Positions 40,405 through 52,258 of a stretch of 64,000 nucleotides of DNA are shown here, one piece after another. The notes under the pieces were generated by a model. The model was not told where the DNA came from. It saw only the letters and a list, made by a program, of their open reading frames with translations, and did no database searches. Every line of letters begins with the position of its first letter. The first letter of the stretch is position 1. Both the position numbers and the translations under genes were made by a program. The DNA comes from Pollenia angustigena (Eukaryota > Arthropoda > Insecta > Diptera > Polleniidae), in contig OV884056.1 of the NCBI GenBank assembly GCA_930367215.1, positions 284,004,067 to 284,068,066 of the forward strand, given 5' to 3'.

Positions 40405-40834
40405 ACATATAATAAAAATGAAATGTTGTCTGTTGCTGATCGCATAACTTTAGAAAGGCTTGACCGATTTGGACGATTTTTTCTATAAAATGAGGTTTTT
40501 ACGGAAAGAAAATTTTGCCCCGCCCACTTTTTTCGATTTACCTAAAATTTGAAAACTGCTCCATCGATTTGACTAATTTTTTTATCAAATGTTCGTATTA
40601 ATCCATTTTAAGTTTTCATTGAAAAAAAATTTACCACGCCTTCTTTTAAGCCCACTTTTTCTACTTGTTTGACCGATTTCGACGATTTTTTTTAAATAAT
40701 CGCCATGATCCAACTTATTTTTTACGGAAAGAAAATTTTTCCCCGCCAACTTTTTTCGATTTACCTAAAATCAGAAAACGGCTCCATCGATCATTAGTAA
40801 TCAGCTGCCGAGCGAAGCCGGGGCGACCAGCTAG
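40405..40834 (+). mobile_element. Helitron-like short element ending in CTAGT
   Basis: It starts near TATAATAAAAATGAAATG and ends with a GC-rich hairpin (GCCGAGCGAAGCCGGGG) followed by CCAGCTAGT, the terminal style of non-autonomous Helitrons. Internal blocks (CTTGACCGATTT, CGCCCACTTTTTTCGATTTACC) are repeated. A larger copy runs in reverse at 50320-51114. Confidence 0.5.
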
Positions 40835-41387
40835 TATAAAATAATTTTGATGCCTGTATTCATAAAATTTTTTTAGATTTAATAAAGGCTTAAAGAACAA
40901 GTTTACAAAGCACAAAAAAGCGAATACATGTTATTCATATGTGTCTAACCATATTAAACTTAAGAAAACCTTTTGGTTAATTTTATGAAACTGGAATTTG
41001 CTTAAGAAAGTTGGGAAACAGATCACACTTTCTGAACGGAATAAAATAGTATTTGATTTAATTTTTGTTTTTTTGAATACTTTTTTTGTTAATTTTTGAC
41101 AGTAGCTTAAGCCAGACAAGGAATATGATAGTTGGGCCTTTACTTATAAACAAAGTCACAAGAAGATAAAAATAAAACATAATAATACATTTAATTATAC
41201 CCAGAATAATTTTGTTTCCACTTTATCAATTCTGCATCAGGTTTCACTAGAATCGGTTGTTTATTTTGTTAAAATAACAATAAGGACAAAAAATGCATAT
41301 TTTTTTCTAATAACAAGAAATTTATTTTAATGTTTATTTTATTTTAAATTAAAAAAAAAACAAATCATAATTATCATTAGTTCGGAC
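40835..41387. other. AT-rich DNA, no gene recognised
   Basis: Short frames only, with no family resemblance. Confidence 0.45.
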
Positions 41388-41951
41388 TAGGGATGAGAAC
41401 ATAAAAAAAATAAAAAATTCAATTGTTTTTATTCCATTGTCGTTCATATGTAGGTACATATAAAATTTTTTAAAACTTAATTTACATAATAATTTATCCT
41501 TTTTTTTATCAACAAAAGCAAACCTTTATCTGTTAAAAAGCTTTTGTAGATGGAAAACTATCTCTCAACTTCAACCGAATTGAAGCATACTTGAAGGAGG
41601 TCTTCATTTGGAGAATATTTATTTTCTAAATCAGATCCCACATTTGATTCTAAATCAAAAATAGTAGTTGAAATTTGTTTTATTGTCTGAAATCCCATAT
41701 TTTTTGCAAGCATTTTGGGTTTCTTTTAATTTGCCGGGCTATTCTTCCTTCCAAATTGTTTTGGAAAATTTTTTTTATACAATTTTTAAATTTTTTGAAG
41801 ATTTTTTTTTGTAATATGAAAATATGCAACAATATGCAAAACCAAATCGATGTAATTTTAACGCAAATTTAATGATTCGGAAAGATAATTGGTCGACATC
41901 AATCTTAAACTATCGACAAAAACATGCATTTGCATGGAAATCGCATCCCTA
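41388..41951. mobile_element. hAT-like element with perfect 8-bp TSD GTTCGGAC
   Basis: The ends TAGGGATG and CATCCCTA are inverted repeats, and GTTCGGAC flanks both sides exactly (41380-41387 and 41952-41959). The interior includes STSTE-like remnant coding at about 41550-41600 and subterminal ATGCA repeats. The family member at 1-518 is in the opposite orientation. No intact transposase. Confidence 0.85.
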
Positions 41952-42022
41952 GTTCGGACAAAGAGTGCAAGAGCAACATCTGGCGTAGTAATGCCACCTT
42001 TTTATTGCACCATGATTAGACC

Positions 42023-43192
42023 CACTGTTGTGATCTGACAATTCTTAAATGGTATTATCTCATTGGCAAAATTGTACCAAATTGACATAAATTGTACCAA
42101 AATTTCGCTAAAAATAAAAAGCATACATAGTAAGAATTAATAACACTTTTTTACTCAATAAAAACAAAACAAGTAAGAAAGTATAGTCGGTCAAGCCTGA
42201 GCAACATACACTACAGTATATAAAGACAAATTTTCGAGAGTGTACATTATTTGGGTTCCATGGTCAATCATCGACCCGCCAGAACAAAAAACTATGGTTA
42301 ATTTTGGACCTACCTCCACAACATTTTATCATGACATAACAGTTATAATTAAAGTTATTGTCGTTAATTTTTATATCAATACCAATATTTATAAGGAAGT
42401 TATGGCATTAAAAGCTATTTTGGGGAGTAGTAAACTTGTAGAGATGATTAAGAATGAAATAAAATAAGTTTGGTCCAAATTTGATCTAAATACCAGCGTA
42501 ATATGATGGTTTGTATGTAAAAAAATTTATCGAATAACCTTTAATATATAAAATAAAAAACTAAATAAAATAAAAATAAATATCGACCTGTACTTTTCGC
42601 ACAAGGTTCCATCGAGAAACAACCAGCCGGACGGAGGGATATCGTTAAATTGACTAGTAAAGTGATTCCGAGTTGATCGGTATACTATTTGTTTTTTTTT
42701 CGTGCTACACACAAACGCATAATACCCTCTCCACTATTGTGGTGTGGGTACATAAAATTAAGAAGATGCAAAAATGTATCTATTTTTCTCTTTTCTCAAA
42801 GGCAGACAGAAACGTAGGCGCTTAGTTGACAGTGCCACCAAAACAATAAATAAAAGTGACGATTTGGAAACACTTGATCCCAGACTTTCTACAGGGACTA
42901 TGTACTTGTGTCCCTTATGTATGTATGTATGTACTAAATATGTTGGTATAGCATCATGAACATAAATAACCAATAATGCAATTTTTGGTAGTTCTCGTCA
43001 TGGCTGGAGACATGTAATTAGAAATTGCATTATTGAAAAGAAAAGTGAGTGAATCTCACCTCAAAGATATGATAAAACTTCGTTGATATTTTTTTTTTTA
43101 ATTTTACCAAAAGTGGATAAATTGTACGAGTGAACCAATAAAGCTTCGGTTGTACCAAATTTGGTACAATTGTACCACAAATCCCATCAGTG
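42023..43192. mobile_element. hAT-like element, TIR CACTG(T/A)TG(T/G)GAT
   Basis: CACTGTTGTGAT at the left and ATCCCATCAGTG at the right are inverted repeats. The flanks ATTAGACC/TTTAGACC form an 8-bp duplication with one mismatch. Several TTGTACCAAA-type subterminal repeats occur at both ends. A common fly dispersed repeat (42165-42755) is nested inside. Confidence 0.7.
42165..42755. repeat. Fly dispersed repeat AACAAGTAAGAAAGTATAGTCGG
   Basis: It starts AACAAGTAAGAAAGTATAG and ends near CCCTCTCCACTATTGTGGTG. Contained blocks (ACAACCAGCCGGACGG, GATCGGTATACT) recur at 62730-62830. It is non-coding and of a class repeated many times in higher flies. Confidence 0.55.
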
Positions 43193-44108
43193 TTTAGACC
43201 CCTGCCTAAAAAAATTTTTTTTTTTTTTTTTTGCTTTCTTAAAACTAAAAATTTTTTGGAACTAATTATAGTTATATTGCCAGGGTATCACACAAATTTT
43301 AGGAGCCTCAACCGCAAAGTCCTCGTTCCACCTAAACCTTCGTATAGGAAGGCTAGAGCTTCCAGAATCCGCTCCAGAGTATAAGTATTGGTCTCCACCA
43401 GTAATCTTCCAAGTTATTTCCTTGGTACTCCACCAGTAAAACGTCTGAGTTATTTTGGTTCTCCACCAGTCGCATTGAGTTATAAATGGTTCTCCACCAG
43501 ACAAAACCTTAAATTGAGTCGATGTCATATAGTTAATGCAGATACCGCAAAAACTGTAACTCGGTACAGTTATACGACGCCAAAACACTAACCAATGCGG
43601 GGTGACACCGCAAAACGCAACAAAAGCAGACAAACAAAAACGATCTGTTTGCCCTTACCCCACGTCTCCATGCGCTTTCGATAAGAACATGCCATGACCA
43701 TAACGCCGGCAGAACAACGGTATTAATTTGTTCATGTTCTTGTATGTGGCGAATACGTGTTGATGTTCATGTTCTGATTGACCACAATTTTTGTTGTTGT
43801 GCGTTTGGTTGTATGCAGAAAATACATTGTATGGCCAACATCATGGCGCACATGGATGCTAAGACGAATGCTTAGGCAACGATGGCAGCACATGGACGAA
43901 ACATGAACAGTATACACGAGTAGAATTCATGTGCGACATGCTGTTATTACCAAGTTGATGGATGGTGGAGACGGGTAGTTAAGAAATAATGACAAAAAGC
44001 GCGAGCTGCTTCTCCACTTAGAGCAGTTTTACGAGTGCTAAAAAAAAAAAAAAAAATTTTATTTCACCTCTGAAAAAAATTGCAATGCTTTTTCTTCTAC
44101 GTCTTTAC
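43193..44108. other. Unassigned sequence with a short tandem repeat
   Basis: Four GG(T)(T/A)CTCCACCAG repeats with about 33-bp spacing lie at 43391-43505. The rest (to 43990) is less AT-rich than its surroundings but has no frame I recognise, and a poly-A run is at about 44041. It may be part of an unrecognised LTR or leader. Confidence 0.35.
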
Positions 44109-44356
44109 CAAGGTATATTTATAGCAGGTAGCCGCGAGATTACAACAATTGTACAATAAAACAAACAACAGGGCTTTTTATTGTTGTTTTTCGATACGAA
44201 CTGTCAAAGAGCAAAGGGGTTGAAAAGAGACAAAAGATACAGCAAAAAACTTGTTTACTTGTTTACTATACAACATTTGACAGTTTGTATCGCAAAACAA
44301 GCAAATAAAAAATAACCAGCTGGCTTTCCGAGACTACCTGCTATAAATATACCTTG
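44109..44356. mobile_element. hAT-type MITE, second copy of the CAAGGTATATTTATAGCAGG family
   Basis: Same terminal repeats and interior (AACTGTCAAAGAGCAAAGGGG) as 2929-3127. The flanks GTCTTTAC (44101-44108) and ATCTTTAC (44357-44364) form an 8-bp duplication with one mismatch. The element is 49 bp longer than the first copy. Confidence 0.82.
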
Positions 44357-45201
44357 ATCTTTACTCTGCAAAGTTTTCGCAAAAATTGTTACTAAAATGA
44401 CACCACAAAAAGTTTGACAAATATCCAACATGTCTGCAAATATTAAAAAATTTACTATTTCTAAAGACATATGTACTTCAAATATTTGTACACACAGTAA
44501 ACACCCCAATTAACAACACAAAACATGTTTACATTTGACTTATTTGCAGAAATTTTTTTGTGAAATTCTGTTAATACTAGTTAACTGCTTACAAGACAAG
44601 TGTGATTTTGAATACCCCCTTTCTGAATCCAAAACCTGTTTAACGAAATTTGTTATGGCTTCTGAGATATTAAGCATTTATTTTGCTCCATATCAACTTT
44701 TATAGCCAATTAATCGGTCGGACCCTGTGTAACATAGGGTCTCCACCTGAGATAAGATATAAGATTTTTATATCAGCAAACGTCAAATTCAATCGCAGAG
44801 AGTATTATCTTACGTGTGGACTCTCAAATAGTGTTACTATTAATATTATAATAAATATTATGAGACAGTTGTTATGAGAAATCTTATAACAATTATCTTA
44901 TAAGATGAGCTGTCAAAAATACACATACATACATACATATAAAACAAAAATAAGACGCATTCATTAAAACATTTAATTTTTTTGTGCAAATAGTGAAAAT
45001 CTTGTGATAATTGTTTAAAAAAACAATATTTTTAACTAAAAAACACGAAAAAACTAAAAAAAATAATAAAAACGGCACAAGTTTACTGTACGAGAATCAT
45101 TCGATTATGAAATCTTATAAGATACGTGTTCCCCTTGTTTAAGATTAAGATTAACATGAAGGAATTTGTTCTCTCATTCTGCCGACGTTATCTCACATAT
45201 T
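44357..45201. other. AT-rich DNA with palindromic ATCTTATAAGAT motifs
   Basis: Repeated AATCTTATAAGAT-like palindromes and arms (GGTCTCCACCTGAGATAAGATA near 44737; ATAAGATACGTGTTCCCC near 45115) suggest a degraded inverted-repeat element. Boundaries could not be fixed. No gene. Confidence 0.35.
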
Positions 45202-45719
45202 CCCGGTGGCGAACGTCATAGTGATTCAGCGTGACAAACGCTGACAATATTAAATCATCGATGACAAGTGTTGATTTTACTTTGGTGTCATATATGACTT
45301 TTTGAAGTATTTGTCCAAACTGTCATAGATGACCAATGTTGATTTTGTCTTGTAGGCGTCCATTTGTTTGTGAGTCCTAACAGACAATATCATCAACTTT
45401 CATTACTGAATTGTTTCAGTAAGAGTGACAAGGAAAACACAGAATAAACTCAAGTAATAAATGGAACAGAACAAACAGAAAAAGAAACGGTCCATTATTT
45501 TCTGATTTATTCATTGACGGAGACATGTAGCAGACAAAGTCCTGCAGCGCTCACTTCGTGATCTATTCATAACAGACAATGCCGCTAAGTTTTTCCTTTT
45601 AAGGGAACAGTGACATTGCAAAGCCGTTGTCATGCAAAACTCCCTAAATATCAACTTGTTACTGACTCTGGTGCGATGATTCATCAATGAAATGTCATAG
45701 TGACATTGTCGCTCATAAA

Positions 45720-47036
45720 CAGGGTTACCGTTGGAAATTTTCGAAAAGGGTCACAAAAAGGGGATTTTCCAGCAAAAGGGGTCAAAAAAAGGGTATGTAT
45801 TTCAATAAAAAAAGGGTCAAGTTTTTTATAAGCAGTATTTCCCATTTTAAGTCTGAGTTCATACGGCTCCTGTCTTATTGACAATATTGCTACTTTATAG
45901 GCGAGAGGGACGAGGGGAAAAGAAGCGAGTACACAGATGCATGTACTGTCTTTACGTTTTGCTTTTTCATTCGTTGTTTAATTTTGTTATTGTTTTCAAT
46001 ATCAAAAAAGCAAATGTCGTCAACATGACATGAATCATTTGAACGCCAATTCATGTTCAAAGAAGAAAAAAGAAGAATCTTGTCAATAAGACATGAGCCG
46101 TATGAACTCAGACTAATGAACATAATAAGACCAAGTTTTTTTTTATAAGCAAACAAAAAAATAATATTTCTGGTAGGAAGAGCTCAAAAAACTTAATTTT
46201 TTTATGGAATGCTCTGTCCTGTTTTAAACACCTGACAAAAAGTTTATTCTTTATCATTATAGCTAATTTTTTCATACTTCTTATGTAATTTTCCGATTTA
46301 GCGATGTCAAATATATTTAAGGGTTTGTTTTAAATTTTGCTATCGTTCGCGAATTGTAACCATTTTCTCGATTAAAGCGAATTTTTCCTGTAAGTGTCAG
46401 ATTTTTTAAAGCCTTTATGATTTTTAATAAATATAAGACTTTGCTATCATATCGCTTTTACCAAATATTTGGGAATTTCCGCTTATTGAGCAATTTTTAC
46501 CTCTTGTTTTCATTCCTGTTAGGGCACTCTCAACACTGTCGATTCAAAAGGGGGCGAAAAGTTCAATACCTTTTGCCATTATTAAGGGCAAATTTTTTGG
46601 AATAAAACATGCTACTGTTTAAGAGAGCAAAACACCAAATTGCATTTTTTTAATGTCATTTTTTAAAGTCAAATTTTTGTTTTAAAAAGAAACCACCGTA
46701 AAAAATAACAAATATTTATATGAGTTATGTTTGCTTTTAGGGAAATTGTACTATACTATCAAAAATCAAGGAGAAGAAAGCATGGAATTGTAAGTTTATA
46801 CTTTGAGTCTGTTCCATATCAAGCAATGCTTATTTCGAAAACATTTGTTTAGCTCTTCTGTTCCGCAGTGTTGACAAAAAACAAAATGTGGGAGCTATTT
46901 CCAAAAAAGGGTCAAAAAGTGTCACAAAATAGGTGATAATGATACAAAAGTATAATTTAAAAAAAGGGTCATAAAAGGTATCAACACCGTCGAAAAAGGG
47001 TCAAATTGATACTTTAGTATCACAACGGTAACGCTG
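45720..47036. mobile_element. hAT-like element with perfect 8-bp TSD CTCATAAA
   Basis: The ends CAGGGTTACCGTTG and CAACGGTAACGCTG are inverted repeats with one mismatch. CTCATAAA is present at 45712-45719 and 47037-47044. AAAAAGGGTCA repeats (at least eight in both subterminal regions) look like transposase-binding repeats. A 263-bp MITE is nested at 45851-46113. No intact transposase. Confidence 0.82.
45851..46113. mobile_element. MITE, TIR GTCTGAGTTCATACGGCTC
   Basis: About 34 bp of inverted ends (GTCTGAGTTCATACGGCTC...TGTCTTATTGACAA and its reverse complement) enclose 195 bp of non-coding DNA. It is nested in the hAT element. Confidence 0.7.
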
Positions 47037-47054
47037 CTCATAAACGCCACCGGG

Positions 47055-48140
47055 TTATATCAGATCAGTAACGTCCAAAATTTTAATTGTGGTTGTATTG
47101 CTTTTTATTAGTATTAGTGAATAAAGAGACAGAAATTCTTAATAATAATACAAAAAATATGTAAGCATCCGCCGCATGTGCACTCGTCGCTTGGTAATCG
47201 ACGACTGAATTGTGTACTCTCGTGGACTAAATGAAAGAGCGTAAGAATGCATGTGAAGAATGTGTGTGAATTTATTTCCACAATTGTGGTATGGGCTGGA
47301 CACCAATGTATCAGATATTATCTCAGGTTGACCACCGAAAAAATCACCATGTGTTGACTTGACCCCACCATCTAGTCAATTCGTCTTGTAGAAAATGGTA
47401 ATGCAGAACATAGAAGCATTGGGGCATTGTACGACACGGAGTTTTTCAAGCCTCCTCTACATGTAGAACATTGTTAGGAAAAACCTTTATGAAATTTAAA
47501 AAAAAAACATAAATAATAAACAAGATTGTTAAATTTTTACGATTGCTCATAAATGTGCGTGCACGCTAAATTGCTAATTTTTTACGTTGGCTACCGTTGG
47601 ATGTTTGTTTTGCATAAAATTGCTTAATGTTTTTTATAATTTTTGGGTATAGCAAAAAATTTGCAGTGCACACAAACTGTATCCACACAAAGGGATATCC
47701 CAAATTGTAGTATGTATCAGTATTTATAAGATCTCCTGGAATCATTTTATTTCATTCAAGAACTGTTTTCGATAACGGAAACATTTTGTTTTTTCTTAAC
47801 CTACTTACAACTACAATTAATGTCGGAAGAATTCCAATCAATTGTAGTAGGGAATGTAAGAAGAGATAAACTCACTGTTTATTGTTGATGTTTTTGTTTA
47901 AACTTTAATATTGTTACAAATGGAACTGTTGCTTATAATTCTTATACGTTTAACAGTTTTATTTGGTTTAATATCTTTGGTTTTTCTAAAATCTTTATGG
48001 ATGAAGTTTCCTGATGATCTGGCCTAAGCAACCAGCGAAATGCGCATAGGATAAGCTTATCCTATCAACAATAAATTTCAGTGTTTTTATCAAGAAAAAA
48101 AATTGGAAATTAAGCACGAATAACAAAATCTTTTAAATTA
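47055..48140. other. AT-rich DNA, no gene recognised
   Basis: No supported frame. About 47995-48075 (GATGAAGTTTCCTGATGATC ... AGCGAAATGCGCATAGG) resembles the 3' tail of a Penelope-like or similar retroelement, but is too short to assign. Confidence 0.35.
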
Positions 48141-48163
48141 AAATTTTGTATTCCCTTTAGCCT

Positions 48164-50040
48164 TTGAAAGGCTAAGCTAAAAATGTAAAAAGAAAATACA
48201 ATATAATAGTCTGGTAAAAACCGTAAAATATCGTATTTGGGACAACTGATGAGAAACGACAAATATAAATTTATCCAAACAATTCTCAAGGGGAAAATAG
48301 AAGGAAAACGCGCTGGAGGTAGAAGAGAACTTTCCTGGTTAAAAAATATTCAAGAATGGACAGGTTATCGTGAAGAACGAAGTCTCCTATATGCCGCCAA
48401 AAATAGAGAACTGATTATTTCTGAATTGTAAAAAAGACTTCCAAAATGAATTAATTAATTGTATGTTTTATAAAATGTACTATATATTGTATGATCGCTA
48501 ATATCCGAATAACGGATGGGCAAATAAAAGAAGATTTGTTAAAATAGGTGAGTTAAATACATTCAATTTATAAAGTAACATTATCCAGTGAGACACAAAG
48601 AATGCTGACGAAGGCCGTAGCGGGCCAGAAAATGCATTACATTCTGCTGGTGTCTAATAATTGTAAATTTTTCTGTACATTCAATATACCTCATTGCTTT
48701 CCAAAGGAAGGCTAAGATAAAAATGTAAAAAGAAAATACAATATAATAGTCTGGTAGTGTATAAAGTCATTTCTGAAAAATTGAAGGAATAGAACTATTA
48801 CAAAAAAGCTTTATAAAATACATAACTGAAATTTAGCTCATAGAATAAATTCGAAAAATGAAAAATGTTGAATATACATAATATAAAGTAACCTTCGGAA
48901 GGAAATAATTCCCAGTTTCTATTTGTTTAAATAGTTGAGTTAAAAACATTCAATTTATAAAGTAACACTATCCAGTGAGACACAAAGAATGCTGACGAAG
49001 GCCGTAGCGGGCCAGAAAATGCATTACATGCATTACATTCTGCTGGTGTCTAATAATTGTAAATTTTTCTGTACATTCAATATACCTCATTGCTTTCCAA
49101 AGGAAGGCTAAGATAAAAATGTAAAAAGAAAATACAATATAATAGTCTGGTAGTGTATAAAGTCATTTCTGAAAAATTGAAGGAATAGAACTATTACAAA
49201 AAAGCTTTATAAAATACATAACTGAAATTTAGCTCATAGAATAAATTCGAAAAATGAAAAATGTTGAATATACATAATATAAAGTAACCTTCGGAAGGAA
49301 ATAATTCCCAGTTTCTATTTGTTTAAATAGTTGAGTTAAAAACATTCAATTTATAAAGTAACACTATCCAGTAAGACACAAAGAATGCTGACGAAGGCCG
49401 TAGCGGGCCAGAAAATGCATTACATTCTGCTGGTGTCTAATAATTGTAAATTTTTCTGTACATTCAATATACCTCATTGCTTTCCAAAGGAAGGCTAAGG
49501 TAAAAATGTAAAAAGAAAATACAATATAATAGTCTGGTAGTGTATAAAGTCATTTCTGAAAAATTGAAAGATAGAAATATTACAAAAATGCTTTATGAAA
49601 TACATAACTGAAATTTAGCTCATAGAATAAAATTGAAAAATGAAAAATGTTGAATATAATATAAAGTAACCTTCGGAAGGAAATAATTCCCAGTTTCTAT
49701 TTGTTAAAATAGTTGAGTTAAATACATTCAATTTATAAAGTAACACTATCCAGTGAGACACAAAGAATGCTGACGGAGGCCGTAGCGGGCCAGAAAATGC
49801 ATTACATTCTGCTGGTGTCTAATAATTGTAAATTTTTCTGTACATTCAATATACCTCATTGCTTTCCAAAGGAAGGCTAAGGTAAAAATGTAAAAAGAAA
49901 ATCAATATAATAGTCTGGTAGTGTATAAAGTCATTTCTGAAAAATTGAAGGAATAGAACTATTACAAAAAAGCTTTATAAAATACATAACTGAAATTTAG
50001 CTCATAGAATAAATTCGAAAAATGAAAAATGTTGAATATT
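48164..50040 (+). repeat. Tandem array of about 390-bp units
   Basis: Units start at 48550, 48937, 49333 and 49715 (GAGTTAAA(T/A)AC) with lengths near 387, 396, 382 and 325 bp. Each includes CACTATCCAGTGAGACACAA, GCTGACGAAGGCCGTAGCGG and AATATAATAGTCTGG. A piece of the unit (48164-48222) lies upstream of the RTE-type fragment, so the array was interrupted. Units are highly similar with small indels and have no ORF. Confidence 0.85.
48224..48540 (+). pseudogene. RTE-type non-LTR retrotransposon 3' end
   Basis: The frame up to the stop at 48429-48431 encodes the C-terminal block KGKIEGKRAGGRRELSWL followed by KNIQEWTGYREE and AAKNRE, typical of the end of RTE-like ORFs in insects. A short 3' UTR with TCCGAATAACGGATGGGCAA follows. 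It is strongly 5'-truncated and located in the 390-bp array. Confidence 0.65.
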
Positions 50041-50319
50041 TAATTAAATTTTGAAATCTAAAATTCTTTAATTTCCCAAATCACACTTGAAAATGTCGAA
50101 ACCTATGCTATGGAGAGAAACAGCGAAACAATTTCAGTTCTACATTTACAGGAAATTAAATATGCTTAAGATCGGGGTCCAAGATGTAGTCAAGTGCTTT
50201 CATCTTTACCAGGACACTCAACCTCAAGTATGTGTTACCAATCAGATAGTTCAGAGGCGTTAGGTCAAAACGCCCAAGGTCGTAACGTAATCTTGTAATG
50301 GTAACCATGCAAGTCCAAG
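50041..50319. other. Unassigned sequence
   Basis: No recognised domain. The block TAATCTTGTAATGGTAACC..CATGCAAGTC near 50285 recurs at about 23663, suggesting a shared dispersed repeat. Confidence 0.35.
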
Positions 50320-51114
50320 TTACGGCCTTTAAAATTTTCCTTCCGTAAAAACCTAAGTTGGACCATGGCGATGATTTTAATGAAAAAATCGTCCAAATCG
50401 GTCATGCCGTTCTCAAGTTATGCGCTTAATAGAAAAAGTAGGCGTGATACATTTTTCTTTCGATGAAAACGTAAAATGGATTAAAACGAACATTTAAAAG
50501 AAAAATTAGTCAAATCGATTAAGCCGTTTTTTGATTTTAGGTAAATCGAAAAAAGTGGGCGGGGCAAAATGTTCTTTCCGTAAAAACCTAAGTTGGACCA
50601 TGGCAATCATTTTAAAGAAAAAATCGTTTGAATCGGTCAAGCCGTTCTCAACTTATGCGCTTAATAGAAAAAGTGGGCGTAAAAGTAGGCGTGGTAAATT
50701 TTTCTTTCGATGAAAACTTAAAATGGATTAATACGAACATTTGAAAGAAAAATTTGTCAAATCGATGGAGCCGTTTTCTGATTTTAGGTAATTCGAAAGA
50801 AGTGGGCGTAAAACTGGGCGGGGCAAAATTTTCTTTTCGTATAAAACTTAGTTGGACTATGGCGATTATTTTAAAGAAAAAATCGTCCAAATTATTTAGA
50901 AGTCATTGGTGGTGCAATATGAAAATTGGATTTTGCCACGCCCCTCCGCCCGCAGAAAATCAAAAATCAGACTTCACAGTGTCACCCGCCTGAATGTTCT
51001 GAAGATTCCCTGAAAATGTCATCAAAATCGGACTAGCCGTTTTGGAGTCCATACGTTACATACACACATACATACATACATACATACATACATACATCGT
51101 ATTTTATATAAATA
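50320..51114 (-). mobile_element. Helitron-like repeat, long copy
   Basis: Reverse-orientation relative of 40405-40834 with several internal near-tandem blocks (AAATCGGTCA.GCCGTTCTCA, AGTGGGCG, AACCTAAGTTGGACCATGGCG). It ends at an ACAT microsatellite and ATTTTATATAAATAGATTT. It is non-coding; ends are less clear than in the short copy. Confidence 0.45.
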
Positions 51115-51119
51115 GATTT

Positions 51120-52258
51120 AAATAAATATTTAAATAGAAATGTCAAAAAAGTAACGGCATATCATTTTGACATATACTGTAGACGCTCGGTTATATGAAT
51201 ACCCAGTTATATGAACATCCAGAATAGTGAACAACAAAATTTTTACACATGAGGTTTTAAAGAGTGAACACAACCTATCTCTATTATGTGAACAATTTGC
51301 AACCGTTGATTTTTTTGTAACTATATGTTGTAGAGGGTGTTTTTTTAGAGTATCACAACTTTGAGCTGGCATCACTGCTTAAATACACCCTTTTAACAGC
51401 TGATATTTGCTTTTTGTTTAGTTTGCTTTGAAATTTCATAACGAATCGACTTATGGCTTATTTTGAATCGAGCAACGCGCAAATTGTTGAAATTTTGAAT
51501 CAAAATAATTCGACAAACGAGCTGAAGCACAAATTGATATTGATTTTGAATTAGCACTCAAAATTTTATTTTCCAATGAAGCCCATTTCTTGTTGAATGG
51601 GTACGTAAGTAAGCAGAATTGTCGCATTTGGAGTGAGTAGAATCCAAAAACTTTTGTCTAAAAGTTCTTCCCCGAAATAAGCTAGCAAATGTGTATATAC
51701 AAATACAAAGGAACATTTGATAGATGGTTGGTGTTTGTAAAGTTATTGCTTGGAGTGAAAATAATAATTCTGATAATGATATTTTTTTTTTTTTGTCATT
51801 GCGAAAATGCAGGAACAAGGCATTACAGAAATCCCTTAAAGCAAAAAAATATAACCGACTACTTTCATGTACATTAATTATTAACAAACTACTTTGAAAT
51901 AAAAACTTAATATAGGTTATGTATGTACACATATTAAAAACGATTTGAAATACTTATTATATATTCTCTCGATTATGCGAACTTTTCCATTAAGTGAACA
52001 GGCCCTGTCTGAATTAGTTCATATAAGCAAGCGTCTACTGTAGTTAGTTATCAGCTGTTCCTTAAGTAGCAAGCCAAGGTCACCTTGTATGAATTCGCCT
52101 TGTAATTTATAAAAAAATCTTGAAATTTATTTTGAATTTAAATAAATATTTAAATAGAAATGTCAAAAAAAGTAACGGCATATTATTTTGACATATAGTT
52201 AGTTATCAGCTGTTGCTTACGTAGCAAGCCAAGGTCATCTTGTATGAATTCGCCTTGA
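51120..52258. repeat. Tandem end-units of the CAAGGCGAATTC hAT-like family
   Basis: Two tandem copies of an approximately 155-bp terminal segment (AAATAGAAATGTCAAAAAAG ... GTATGAATTCGCCTTG) end at 52101 and 52258. They match the termini of the element that hosts the BEL tandem. The first copy is split by the pogo-like element at 51177-52041, and the second shows the uninterrupted sequence. Confidence 0.6.
51177..52041. mobile_element. pogo/Tigger-like element, TA target
   Basis: CTGTAGACGCTCGGTTATATG at the left (one base longer than its core arm) and CATATAAGCAAGCGTCTACTG at the right are inverted repeats flanked by TA. The adjacent tandem unit (GACATATAGTTAG near 52190) is the empty site, confirming a TA duplication. 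The 865-bp element carries no intact transposase. Confidence 0.75.

Larger units (their letters stand above)
45202..47054. mobile_element. Inverted-repeat element (CCCGGTGGCG ends) containing a hAT element
   Basis: CCCGGTGGCG at 45202 and CGCCACCGGG ending at 47054 are perfect inverted repeats, with looser similarity (GTCATAGTGA, GACAA) further in. Removing the hAT element at 45720-47036 leaves about 530 bp without coding capacity. The target duplication is not obvious. Confidence 0.45.

Noticed and set aside
43262..43633. 123-codon minus-strand ORF over the tandem repeat
   Set aside because: Its WWRTKIT/WWSTKEIT repeats are produced by the DNA tandem repeat; no domain.
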